This document shows, piece by piece, positions 1 to 8,947 of a stretch of 64,000 nt of DNA. The first letter of the stretch is position 1; each line of letters starts with the position of its first letter. Location of the stretch: contig CP150561.1 in NCBI GenBank assembly GCA_049487715.1, positions 62,001 to 126,000 of the forward strand, read 5' to 3'. Origin of the DNA: Pycnococcus provasolii. Its lineage: Eukaryota; Chlorophyta; Pseudoscourfieldiophyceae; Pseudoscourfieldiales. A model generated the notes under the pieces. It was not told the DNA's origin. It made no database searches and saw only the letters and a list, made by a program, of their open reading frames with translations. The position numbers were made by a program, and so were the translations under genes.

Positions 1-215
1 GCAGCAGTAAGTGCCATGAAAAAAAAAATTGCCCCTTTTTCTTTATATCCAAAAATAGCAAAGGGCAAGTTGTGTCCCGCCTTATTTCCCCTCACACTCC
101 ACCACAAATCCCACAGCCACATCGAACAACAAACAACAAACAACAAACGACAGTACGAAGTTTAAGTAAGATTTTTTCCAACTGAAACTTCACACACACA
201 TGTGAAACGTAACTT

Positions 216-1970
216 TCAGTACACGCCGGGCACAATCCAATACGACACCTGCTTTTTGTACTGGTCCCAAAATTTGCCGTACTTGCCTGCGCATCGTCCG
301 TCGTCGCGGTGAGCCCGATCCACGAGCAGGATCGTGAGGAAGATGACGTAGAAGTACGGGGAAATGTGCTTGAATAAGCCTGGTACGGACCAGAAGAACG
401 ACGCGAGGATCTCGGGGAGGTAGTGGAAGTGACGCGACATTCCCCAGTACCCGCTGAGAAGGAGGAGACTCTCCTTGGTCTGGCCGCTCGCCGTGACGTA
501 CTTTGCCTTGATGAACTTTGCGGGCTTGCCCCACACGTTGCATAGGCCATTCGCCGTGCGGAAGTCCGCACGCTGGCGATCGGCGTCGTAGTTGACCCAA
601 ATCATCAGCAGGCCAGCAAACAGCATGAATGCCGCCGTTGCGAGGCTGATCGCTCCTGGGTTGCGCACGAAGTACAGCGACGGGCTCGTGTACAGCGACG
701 GCACCCACACGAGGCATCCCCAGCAGATGTAGTATCCAGCGCGGTCGTGCATGATGTCGATCGACTTCATGTAGCCCGCCTCCCAGACGAAGAACTTGAA
801 GACGTACACCTCTGTGAGGATCACGGACACGAGCATCGCGGCGCTCGGGCTTCCGTACAGTTCCATCTGCCTCGCGGTGTAGCAGAGGGGGAGCAGGCTC
901 CACAGCATCATGCCCCACCGGCAGTTGGTGAACATCTTCAGGTCGAGCGGGCCGATGCGTGGGTACAGCTCCGTACCCCAGTAGAAGTCGAAGATGAGAT
1001 TGCCGCATCCGCCGCTGTCGGAGCTGCTCGGCGCGAAGTGCCCCTTCAGGGTGAGCATCGCGCAGAACCCAAGCGCGAACAGGTTGGTCGCCGCGATGAT
1101 CTCGCCAAGCAGCTCGTGCACGCGCGCGGGGTTGAAGTACCCGAGGTACCACGTCGCAAAGAAAAGCGCGTGCGTGAAGAGGAAGCTCTGCACGCCGTTC
1201 GCCTTGTACTTGGGCACGTTCCCCTTGGGCGTGACGGGCCCGTCGAACGGCTTGCCTGGCATGAGCAGCTGGATGGTGGCTGTGAGCACGGCGAAACCGG
1301 CGACGTATCCCCACGCCTCGGCGCTTGGCGTCGGCCACTCGTTGTAGAGCCCTTTGATTCCGTTCTTTTGGTAAAAGTCGTAGAACGCCGCGCAGTCTCC
1401 TCCCATTTTTTCGTGCAGGAACCAGAGGTAGACGGCTGCGGGGCATGTCGAGAGTATGAGCGCGAGCGCGCCTAGCGTGCTAAGCACGGCGTACAGTCCG
1501 GTTCCACGCATTCCACTTTGGTTCGTCCAGTCGCCGTGTCCGTGGCTCGGCCCTTTGCCTGCTGCTGTGTTTTTGGGCTTTTTGTTGTACGCCCTTTTCG
1601 GCGGTGGCGACGCGGGCGGCGGCGGCGGCGGCGGCAACCCATCCGTCTTTTTTGTGTATGTCCTCTTCTTAGGCGCCGGCGACGTTTTCGGAGAAGTCGT
1701 CTTCGCCGCCGGTTTCTTCATGGAAGATGTCGAAGAAGGAGATGCAAGAGCCACCTCCGCATGTGCTTCTGAGGTCTTTTTGGATCGCAAAGGTGAGGGG
1801 GATCGCGAGGTAGGAGCCTTCTTACTAGCAGGAGATTGAACTACCTTAGAAGCACGCCCCCGAGGAGATACAGGAGCAGAGGAGTCACCATCACCCCCCT
1901 TGGAAGAAGGGGACGTCATTTTGAACGTGGAACGACGCCCGGAGCCCGTGGACGTGCGCGTGGACACCAT
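216..1970 (-). CDS. DWF5: 7-dehydrocholesterol (delta-7 sterol) reductase, DWF5/DHCR7 type
   Basis: Sterol C-7(8) double-bond reductase of the ERG4/ERG24/DHCR7 family, an ER membrane enzyme using NADPH late in phytosterol synthesis. The ATG at 1970 gives 584 aa; the frame is open further upstream but only through non-ATG starts. The first ~145 residues are a Lys/Ser/Pro-rich tail (a run of prolines, then KRAYNKKPKN) that is absent from the core family and probably cytosolic. The multi-TM catalytic core follows, with family signatures SGYWGMSRHFHYLPEILASF and DRAHRDDGRC and the C-terminal block KYGKFWDQYKK...PGVY, which matches plant DWF5 better than animal DHCR7 from memory of the family. It is transcribed divergently from the plastid L3 gene across a spacer with telomere-like repeats. 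The alternative, a C-14 sterol reductase, is less likely given the C-terminus. Confidence 0.9.
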   Translation of the reverse strand: MVSTRTSTGSGRRSTFKMTSPSSKGGDGDSSAPVSPRGRASKVVQSPASKKAPTSRSPSPLRSKKTSEAHAEVALASPSSTSSMKKPAAKTTSPKTSPAPKKRTYTKKTDGLPPPPPPPASPPPKRAYNKKPKNTAAGKGPSHGHGDWTNQSGMRGTGLYAVLSTLGALALILSTCPAAVYLWFLHEKMGGDCAAFYDFYQKNGIKGLYNEWPTPSAEAWGYVAGFAVLTATIQLLMPGKPFDGPVTPKGNVPKYKANGVQSFLFTHALFFATWYLGYFNPARVHELLGEIIAATNLFALGFCAMLTLKGHFAPSSSDSGGCGNLIFDFYWGTELYPRIGPLDLKMFTNCRWGMMLWSLLPLCYTARQMELYGSPSAAMLVSVILTEVYVFKFFVWEAGYMKSIDIMHDRAGYYICWGCLVWVPSLYTSPSLYFVRNPGAISLATAAFMLFAGLLMIWVNYDADRQRADFRTANGLCNVWGKPAKFIKAKYVTASGQTKESLLLLSGYWGMSRHFHYLPEILASFFWSVPGLFKHISPYFYVIFLTILLVDRAHRDDGRCAGKYGKFWDQYKKQVSYWIVPGVY

Positions 1971-2444
1971 AGATACAGCACAGCGACAACAAGGGAGAAT
2001 GGGGAGGGGGAGGAAAGCTGTGCCCAGGAGGATACAAACGGGGCCCGGGGAATTTGAACCCAGGCAGTACGATAGTTCCCTTTGAATTCCTGCCTTGTTC
2101 TGGGGGAAATAAATGCAAACCAACAACAGGCGAGCCTTGAAGGGGGGGAAGGCGGGAACCCAGGGAGGCTCGAAGGATGTACCCTAACGGTAAAGTTTAA
2201 CCCTACCCTACTCTTAACCCTAACCCTAACATCAAACCCCGAATAGAATTCCCGAGGAGGAAGGTGGTCGGGGTTGGAAGTTCACTCCCCGTAGACTCGT
2301 GAGCACAGAGGAACCCCGGGCGGAACCGGTATCCCCCCGAGAACGGGCCTTACGCTATCCACAACCCCCTTCCCTCTCCGCCACATACGACCCCCGACTG
2401 CCCGAGCAGAATCTCGCAAACACTGCCACTGACTGCTCTTCGCC
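1971..2444. promoter_or_regulatory. Divergent promoter spacer with telomere-like motifs
   Basis: This 474-bp spacer separates two divergent genes, the sterol reductase and plastid L3. Copies of CCCTAA/CCCTA lie at about 2180-2230, including TTAACCCTAACCCTAAC. They sit roughly 210-220 bp from each start codon. No ORF in it is convincing. A regulatory role is inferred from position and from the known telo-box of plant ribosomal-protein promoters. Confidence 0.5.
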
Positions 2445-3254
2445 ATGGCGGCTCGAATGATGCGTCTCAGTTCTGCACCTCGTGTCTCTCCTCGTGTGCC
2501 TTCTCGTCGTCCATCCGGGGTTAATCTTCGTGGCACTTCTGGTGGTCGTCACTCCTTACAAGTCTGTGCGTCATACGAGGCGGGTGTGGGCCTCTTGGCG
2601 AATAAGGCGGGCATGACGTCCGTATTCACGGAAAACGGTGAGCTCGTGCCTGTCACCGTACTCGCACTCGGGGAAGGGAACGTCGTCGCGCAGGTCAAAA
2701 CCAAAGACACCGACGGATACGACGCCATTCAGGTCGGATACGAGTGCACGCAGGAAAGGCGAATCTCACAGCCGGAGCTCGGACACCTCAAAAAACTAGG
2801 ATGCCCACCCATGAAGCACCTGCAGGAATTCCGACTCGAATCCATACCGGAGAACTTTGGGGAGGACGCGCCGTGCGAACCGGGCGCGAAGCTGCCAATT
2901 GGTGACATGTTCAAGGAAGGAGACCTCGTCGACGTGAAAGGAACTTCCGTAGGTAAGGGATTCCAAGGCGCTATTAAGCGGTACGGATACCACCGTGGTC
3001 TCATGACGCACGGATCGAAAAGCCACCGCGAGATGGGCTCCACAGGATGCGGAACGTCACCCGGACGCACATACCCTGGAAAGGGCATGCCTGGACGCAT
3101 GGGCGGAAAGACGGTGAAAATTCGTGGACTTACGGTCGTCAAGGTGGACGTCGAGAACAACTACATCCTCGTCAAGGGAAGCGTGCCCGGCAAGCCTGGA
3201 AACCTCCTGCGCGTCACGCCGGCGAAAATTGTTGGCAAGAACATCCCGAAGTAA
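2445..3254 (+). CDS. RPL3: Plastid 50S ribosomal protein L3 (uL3c)
   Basis: Bacterial-type large-subunit protein uL3, 269 aa including a Ser/Arg-rich N-terminal extension of about 43 residues that looks like a plastid transit peptide. The mature part starts near YEAGVGLLANKAGMTSVF, the characteristic bL3 opening. The conserved loop is present (GTSVGKGFQGAIKRYGYHRG, then THGSKSHREMGSTG and PGRTYPGKGMPGRMGG), followed by the barrel strands ending RVTPAKIVGKNIPK. The ATG at 2445 is the first in frame. No intron is needed. The downstream gene converges on it, with 145 bp between stop codons. A mitochondrial uL3 is the only serious alternative; the sequence resembles cyanobacterial and plastid L3 more closely. 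Confidence 0.93.
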   Translation: MAARMMRLSSAPRVSPRVPSRRPSGVNLRGTSGGRHSLQVCASYEAGVGLLANKAGMTSVFTENGELVPVTVLALGEGNVVAQVKTKDTDGYDAIQVGYECTQERRISQPELGHLKKLGCPPMKHLQEFRLESIPENFGEDAPCEPGAKLPIGDMFKEGDLVDVKGTSVGKGFQGAIKRYGYHRGLMTHGSKSHREMGSTGCGTSPGRTYPGKGMPGRMGGKTVKIRGLTVVKVDVENNYILVKGSVPGKPGNLLRVTPAKIVGKNIPK

Positions 3255-3399
3255 AAGGTGACATCACCCACCCAAAAGTTTCGTGAAGTAAACGAAGTAA
3301 AAAAAAAAAACATAGAAACACACACACACACACATTATCAATATGATACACGTAAGTACACCAACGCAGCCAGAACTTTCCTAAAAACAAATTTCCTTT

Positions 3400-6396
3400 T
3401 CAAGGTAAGGGGGGAGGTGGTATGTCACCACCACCTCCTCCACCTACGAATCGAGTGACCAGAAACATGAACGCCACGGCCATTCCAGCACAAAGCAACG
3501 CCGTAGATGCTCGTAGCGCAATCTCCTGCGCAGATAACAGTTCGTCACCCTGCTTTTGCTGTTTGCTCAAAGCTTCATTCTTCCTCTCAGCATTTCTCTT
3601 GCGCTTCTCCTCCCTCTCCGCAGCCTCCGCCGCTTCTAACTCCTCCGACGACTGGCGTCGAAACACGCGCGTGGCTGCACGGAGCGCGGAGCGCGTCGCA
3701 CGTGCAGCTGCTGCAGTCGTCGCCTGCGCCGCGGAAACCGCGCCGGTAACCTCCACGTCGTCTAGTTCGTCAAACGAGCCCATCGAAGAAAGGCTGTCAA
3801 ATCTGCGTGGGATGTCGACGCCGCTCGTCGTCTGTCCCTTCGCTGTTGTTGTTGTTGTTGTTGTTGTTGCTGTCGCTGCCGCTGACGCCGCTGCAGCATT
3901 TTTTGACGTTGTCAGTGCCGTCACAGCAGTCGTTCCATTCGTCTCCGCAGTCGTCTCCTCCCTCTCCACAGCCTCCGCCGCTGCTAGCTCCTCCGATGAC
4001 GACGACGATAACCTCGCATCATGCGCCGACACGTCCGTGCCATTACGGTGCATTCCATTCAAGGTAGAGGACGACGCTTCGTCTTTGTCGTCATCGTCTT
4101 CGTCGACGCTCAGGAGCAGTTGCTCCTCTTCCATTTCCGTCAGCTTCGTTCGTGCGTACTCGATGTACCCAGAGTCAAGCATGTCGTCGTCAACGAAACT
4201 CTTCAGTGTCAGTTCAACGAGAACTTCCCCCGAGCTGCCACGTCCAGCCACGCCAGTCGGAACGCCAGCGACCGCCGATCCGATCCTTGCATATGGCGAC
4301 GGCATCGGTGCGGTCGTTCTCGCATTCACTGTCATGTCATTGCGCGGTGGCGCCCAAACAGCCGCGCCATTCTCGCTGGGCTCGAGGGGAAGCCAGACGA
4401 CAGTCGTACGCCCCTCCTCAAGCTCGCCCAGAGGTAGACGCACCCCTCCATATGCCACCGGCACGTTGCCAAATCTCGTGTCGAGACAGTCAATGGACAG
4501 GAACTCGTCCGTGGGATCGCGCACGAGGAACTGGAACTCTTGGTTCCACATCGGGCTGTTTTCAGGCAGCTCTGCGCCCCCGCCCGTGTCACTGTTGCGC
4601 TTGGACGTCTCGTGCTGCGATCCGAGGCTAAGGCAGGCGTACGGATCGCTCAGACCCACGTCGTAGGTTGGCAAGCCACGCGCGCCGACGAGGTTCACGA
4701 TCAACTCCGCCTGGAATGCCTCGGGCAAAGACACGCCGCCCGCGATCGACGGTCCCAGCTGCTTTGGGAACGTGAACGCGTTTGGGCTCGCCGCCAGCGC
4801 CGCGGTTGCTGCGGCTGCCGCCGCGGATGCGATAGACTCTTCGTGCATTTCGTCAAAGGAAGATCCGTCTCGCTGCTGCACCGCTGCGATAGCCGCGAGC
4901 ACTGCGCCGCGCACAGCCTCTTGTCCTATGGCTGCCTCGGCAATCGCGGTGAAGCTTGGATTGATGTTGAAGTTGAGGCGCCGCGGCAGCATCATCGCGC
5001 CGGGCAGGTCGACGGTGAGAAGCTTCGTCAGGAACTTCTTCAGGATTGGGATGCGCATGAGCGGAACTCGGTCGTACGGGCTTAGCTGTACGCGCACCGT
5101 CGGCTGACCGACGAATGCGAGCGAAATGGATCCGACGTAAGGCGGCAGCGGCGCGAATCGCACCTTCACCCAAAGCTTTCCCTCGAGGTCAAAGTCGCTC
5201 ACCATGACTGGCACGCGAAGAATGTTGTGTGCCATTTTCCCTTGTTGTGCCGTCGCCGATGTCGATGCGGTCACGTCTTGAGTCGCGGAAGATGACGACG
5301 TGATTGACGAGGAAGGTTTCTCCTTGTCCGCTCCGGGCAGAACGGATGCAAGGAAGGAGAAGACGTAGCGCAGGACACGCTGCAGCCTCGGTTCCTCCTC
5401 GTCCGTTAACCAGTCGGTCCGCGGTAACGTCGAAGTAGCGGAGGAGGCAGCGGCGGCGGTGGCGGCGGTGGTGGTGCTGGTGGATGTGGATGTGGACGTG
5501 GATGTGGACGTGGATGTGGACGTGGATGTGGCGGCGGATGACGGCGCTGCCCCCTCGTCGCTGCCATCGCCGCTTCCTCCGAATTCGAGTGCCAGGAGCA
5601 TGCGTGCTCCGCCCGTGTATCTCACGTCGAAAACGGCGGAGACGTCCGAGTCCTTACGGCTCGTGCGTCTGCTCATGTTTCGAAACACGGGACTTTCGTG
5701 GTCGAGCGCGAATTCCTCTATGCGCACGCGATTCAGCAGAGCTGGCTTCCCGAGGTCAGACAGCGACCTGTCGATTGGCTTCTGCAGCACGCGTCTCAGC
5801 CACCTCTCGAGGTTGCGCAGATATACGCGCCACATCTTGCGCACGCTCATGTTCACCCACTCGACAGTTTCGCTCGTGTCTCCGAGTCGTACGACAGCGC
5901 TTCCGTTGTCGAGCGGCGGCGCCCGCAGGTCCCTTGCTCTCCTGAGCACCCTCTTCTCGAAGTTGGAGCGCGCCCTCGCCCCTGTGATGGCCATCGCCAC
6001 CGCGGTGACTGCGCTAGCGACCCCCGCGACGCCCGCCTCTCTAGCGAGTGCGTTCGCCCACGTGCTGTGGTGCTGCACCGCCGCGATGTTCGCGGCGGCG
6101 GAGTTTGTGCTCACGTACGTCGCCTTGGCTGTTCTGTGCGACGTCGACAGAGTCGCGTTTCTTTGTGAGGCCGATTTGTAGTACGTCGCCAACGACGCCG
6201 GTGACGCCGCCGCATCAGACGAAGAGGACGACTTCTTCGAGTCAGATGAAGACGAAGGTGACGCCGACGACGACACACAAACGATGACACCATAAGGACG
6301 ACCACCATGAGGACGATAACGACGACGTGCACGAGATTGACAACTGAGGACCCGAACGCGTATACCTTTCCCGACATTCGTGGGAACCCGCGCCAT
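3400..6396 (-). CDS. SMP-C2 lipid-transfer protein, NTMC2T5/T6-like, probably plastid-associated
   Basis: 998 aa from the ATG at 6396. A basic Ser-rich N-terminus could be a plastid transit peptide. A hydrophobic Ala-rich segment is followed by the SMP (TULIP lipid-transfer) domain beginning ETVEWVNMSVRKMWRVYLRN near residue 176, with RRTSRKDSDV, RYTGGARMLLALEFG and PILKKFLTKLLTVDLPG. The SMP domain is interrupted by a long Ser/Thr insert containing a TSTSTS tract. One C2 domain follows (LIVNLVGARGLPTYDVGLSDPYACL, WNQEFQFLV). The C-terminal third is acidic and Thr/Ala-rich, and ends in a hydrophobic segment before GGGGGGDIPPPPLP. Order and motifs match plant NTMC2T5/T6 proteins, one branch of which is plastid-located. 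Role inferred: lipid exchange at membrane contacts. Confidence 0.85.
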   Translation of the reverse strand: MARVPTNVGKGIRVRVLSCQSRARRRYRPHGGRPYGVIVCVSSSASPSSSSDSKKSSSSSDAAASPASLATYYKSASQRNATLSTSHRTAKATYVSTNSAAANIAAVQHHSTWANALAREAGVAGVASAVTAVAMAITGARARSNFEKRVLRRARDLRAPPLDNGSAVVRLGDTSETVEWVNMSVRKMWRVYLRNLERWLRRVLQKPIDRSLSDLGKPALLNRVRIEEFALDHESPVFRNMSRRTSRKDSDVSAVFDVRYTGGARMLLALEFGGSGDGSDEGAAPSSAATSTSTSTSTSTSTSTSTSTTTAATAAAASSATSTLPRTDWLTDEEEPRLQRVLRYVFSFLASVLPGADKEKPSSSITSSSSATQDVTASTSATAQQGKMAHNILRVPVMVSDFDLEGKLWVKVRFAPLPPYVGSISLAFVGQPTVRVQLSPYDRVPLMRIPILKKFLTKLLTVDLPGAMMLPRRLNFNINPSFTAIAEAAIGQEAVRGAVLAAIAAVQQRDGSSFDEMHEESIASAAAAAATAALAASPNAFTFPKQLGPSIAGGVSLPEAFQAELIVNLVGARGLPTYDVGLSDPYACLSLGSQHETSKRNSDTGGGAELPENSPMWNQEFQFLVRDPTDEFLSIDCLDTRFGNVPVAYGGVRLPLGELEEGRTTVVWLPLEPSENGAAVWAPPRNDMTVNARTTAPMPSPYARIGSAVAGVPTGVAGRGSSGEVLVELTLKSFVDDDMLDSGYIEYARTKLTEMEEEQLLLSVDEDDDDKDEASSSTLNGMHRNGTDVSAHDARLSSSSSEELAAAEAVEREETTAETNGTTAVTALTTSKNAAAASAAATATTTTTTTTAKGQTTSGVDIPRRFDSLSSMGSFDELDDVEVTGAVSAAQATTAAAARATRSALRAATRVFRRQSSEELEAAEAAEREEKRKRNAERKNEALSKQQKQGDELLSAQEIALRASTALLCAGMAVAFMFLVTRFVGGGGGGDIPPPPLP
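5456..5531 (-). repeat. In-frame Thr/Ser hexanucleotide microsatellite
   Basis: A GTGGAT/GTGGAC hexamer tract, preceded by a GGC/GGT run, encodes an alternating Thr-Ser stretch inside the SMP domain of the lipid-transfer gene on the minus strand. It is probably length-polymorphic. Confidence 0.8.
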
Positions 6397-6858
6397 GATA
6401 GTCGCCCGGGGGGAGTCGGATAGGATGGGGAGTCGGCGACAGGTCACCCCCCCTCCCCCGGCTGCCCGGCCTAGCTCCTAAGTTTAGGTGGCCGGTGGGT
6501 CTCTCTCCTCCACCAGGTGGAACCGTGGAGGTGGAATCTGGGGATAGATGTGTGTGAATTGGGATGGGATTTCAGATTTCCCCCTCCCTCTTCCTTTCCA
6601 TTTGTCCTTTTTGGGTAGTCGGGGATCCTTCCTTGTCCTTATTATTGGCGTGGATGGAATGGTTTGGGGGGGTTTGGGGGTTCTGATTGGGTTTGGGGGT
6701 TTTAGGTTTGGGGTTGGGGGTTTGGGGTTTTAGGTTTGGGGTTTGGGGTTCTGGTTTGGGGGTTTGTCTGTTTTGCTCATCATTTTTGCTCATCATTTTT
6801 GCTTATCATTTTTGCTCATCATTGTCGTCGTCCACGTCTGTCTCAATAAGGTGTGGCA
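6397..6858. other. Spacer with G/T-rich telomere-derived minisatellite
   Basis: This 462-bp spacer separates two divergent genes. From about 6660 to 6770 it is a degenerate array of GGTTTGGGG, GGTTTTAGG and GGGTTTGG units. It is followed at 6775-6823 by four copies of a TTTTTGCTCATCA-like unit. I see no coding signal. Confidence 0.6.
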
Positions 6859-7637
6859 ATGCCTGGTTCGGGTCCTGGGAGTCCCCTTGAGGATTTGTCG
6901 GCGGCGGCGGCGGCGTCTCAACAACCACGAATCCAAGACGACAACAAGCCTGGTGATCCTGGAAGTGAAAGTGCTTTGGTGAGTACGACCTCACGTCTAC
7001 GCACTTCAACCCATTAAAAGCTTTGTACAGCTCACGCACGGTATTACCGCGCCGAGTGAAACCTCGCGACTTTCTTGGCATGTGCCGAACACTACTGCCA
7101 GCGTCGTCGCCGTTTGCTGTCGTGATGCAAACGCCGGGGAACGATACGCAAGGGAGGTCGCAAAAGGCGATTGACGCGCACGAAAGAGGGAAGGCGCGCG
7201 CGAAGTTTGAAGCTTCGCTAGGACCGTCCAAGGAAAAACTGTCTGACGAACTATGCGCAGACGTACCGGACGTCGGACCGCTCGCCGTACTCAAACGAGC
7301 ATTCGTCAACAAAGAACGCGTGCGCGTCGTCACCAGGCATAACAACGGAGGTCTCAGAGGCGCCATCGAAGGAAACGTCGTCATCTTCGACAAAAGGTGG
7401 AATATGGTGCTCAGAAACGCAAGAGAGAAGTACACAGTCGTCGTCAGACAACACGCGGAACATGCCGACGAACGAAACAAAAAAGTCTTAGAGTACAGGA
7501 CGAGGAACTTGAGACAAGTGCTCCTCAAAGGAGACTGCGTCGTTCTCGTTGGTCTCGCCAAGAACTACAAGCCAGCTTACACCAGTGCAGCAGACAAAAC
7601 GACGCGAAGGAGACTGCCGTGGGAGGACCGAAGATAG
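6859..7637 (+). CDS. LSM11: LSM11-like Sm protein (U7 snRNP type), frame broken once
   Basis: The C-terminal Sm fold is clear. Sm1 reads RVRVVTRHNNGGLRGAIEG, then FDKRWNMVLRNAREKY, and Sm2 reads RQVLLKGDCVVLVGLAK. Upstream, in the same frame from 6981, is EYDLTSTHFNPLKALYSSR, which resembles the conserved N-terminal motif of LSM11 (FDPLLALY in animals). That frame has no ATG before a stop at 6966. An ATG at 6859 opens another frame (MPGSGPGSPLEDLS...GSESAL) that joins it if one G is missing near 6978-6980, giving about 259 aa. LSM11 with LSM10 replaces SmD1/D2 in the U7 snRNP that cleaves replication-dependent histone pre-mRNA. The linker between Sm1 and Sm2 is much shorter than in animals. 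The alternative is another divergent LSm protein. Confidence 0.72.
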
Positions 7638-7798
7638 GACGCCGTGTACTGTATGTAACAACCATGTACTGTACGTACTGTAATGTATTTTGTATCGTGA
7701 CTTATAAACGAGTGAGTGTCTCCCGTCGTCAGTATCGTGTCGTGAATTCGTGAATGGCCATTATTTTAGCGGTCTCTTTACAGTTCTTAATTCTAGTT

Positions 7799-8619
7799 TT
7801 ACTTTTCAAGAAGAATCAGGCAAACCTCCTTGCCTTGCACAGCCGCAGCGTTGACGTAGTCGCCGAGCAGGCCATGGCGAAGCACCTTGCCACTCACCAC
7901 AAGTGTCTGGGCGGACGACGGAACGCCCGTCGCCTGCTCAGTCGCCTTGGCAATAGCCTCGACGCCCGAGCCAAGTCCTATGTCCGCAAGCTTGACGCGT
8001 GCACCATCACCCACCGCGCGCTTGACATAGACTGCCACAGCCTCGCCGTCGTTCGTGGCGAGGCGCGCGGCACGCTGCTCTTCAGCCTGCGCCTGCACGC
8101 GCTGTCGCTCCTCGTTCCGCTGCCTCGCCTCCTCGTCGAGCCTCCGCGCTCGTTCTTCCGCGACTGCACGCGCCGCCCGTTCCTCCTCCGCCCGCTTCTG
8201 TCGTTCCACCTCCGCCAGTGCGCGCCTCGCCTCCGCCGCTTCCTCCTCCGCCCGCCTTTTCTCCTCTTCTTTGGCCTTGTGATGCGCGACTTGTGCGTCT
8301 TGCTGCGCCTGCAACCTCTCAAGGAACGCCAGACGTCTTTCATCGTGAGCATCTCGACCAGCAGAAGTCTGCGTCTTTGCGGCAACTGCCTGCTGCTGCT
8401 TCTTTTGACTTTGACTTTGCGTATTCGTCGTTGCTGCAGAAGTGAGATTCTGCGCCGACGACTTCAGGAACGAGTCTAAGGGAGAGGGGAGGGCCCCAAG
8501 GTAGAAGCCTCCGAAGCCTCCGAAGCCCCAGGAGGATCATTCCCGGAGCCAGGCCCGGGACGACGCCCAAGCTTGCCCAATAACATTTGCGTTTGTGCGC
8601 CATACGTGAATATCAACAT
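7799..8619 (-). CDS. Coiled-coil protein with C-terminal ubiquitin-like domain, frame broken once
   Basis: The well-supported 3' part, 7799 to about 8490, encodes a Gln/Thr-rich linker (SAQNLTSAATTNTQSQSQ) and a long Glu/Arg/Ala coiled coil (EEEKRRAEEEAAEARRALAE onward). It ends in a compact ubiquitin-like module of roughly 75 residues ending SGKVLRHGLLGDYVNAAA and VCLILLEK. The frame stops at a TGA near 8540. Another frame from ATG 8619 (or 8586, MLLGKLGRR) runs GSGNDPPGASEASEASTLG and joins it if one base is missing near 8480-8500, giving about 273 aa. I do not recognise the family. The UBL resembles the C-terminal one of SF3A1, but only at the level of the fold. Function unknown. Confidence 0.55.
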
Positions 8620-8947
8620 ACGCACCACACAACAAAGCAAACCAAATGGACAACGATGACAACAGAGACATCTCACCACCAGACGCAGAAGCAGAAGCAC
8701 CACCGAGCAAGTCTGCGACGACGACATGGACATGGATTTATTTAACGGGAGGGGGGAACCTTCCGAAGGCCGAATGGACGACGACGCGGCGAGGCTTGCC
8801 AAGGGGAGGGGAGGTGGCTCAAGTGAGAGGGGAAGGGGAGACTACATTAGGTTAGGGTTTAGCGGTTAGGGTTAGGGTTACGCCCCCCCCCTGTTGTGGT
8901 CTCTGACCTTTCCTCGCCCCCCCACCCCACACCTCACGTCCATTTTC
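8620..8947. promoter_or_regulatory. Divergent spacer with TTAGGG/TTTAGGG motifs
   Basis: 328 bp between the UBL gene (-) and PEX12 (+). At 8847-8880 there are four telomere-like units (TTAGGTTAGGGTTTAGCGG, then GTTAGGGTTAGGGTTA), about 70 bp before the PEX12 start codon. No ORF in it is convincing. Confidence 0.5.

Noticed and set aside
190-1446. 418-aa open frame on the minus strand overlapping the sterol reductase
   Set aside because: It is Arg/Pro/Ala-rich out-of-frame translation of the reductase; GC-rich codon use keeps other frames open.
2040-2095. tRNA-like T-arm (GGTTCAAAT on the minus strand)
   Set aside because: The flanking bases do not form the T stem and no acceptor or anticodon arm can be folded.
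6980-7030. GTGAGT...AG intron in the LSM11-like gene
   Set aside because: Removing 42-52 bp here would delete the conserved NPLKALY motif, so a one-base indel explains the data better.
8340-8603. Separate 87-aa minus-strand gene
   Set aside because: It overlaps the UBL gene in another frame and has no family match; the UBL frame is the one with coiled-coil and UBL content.
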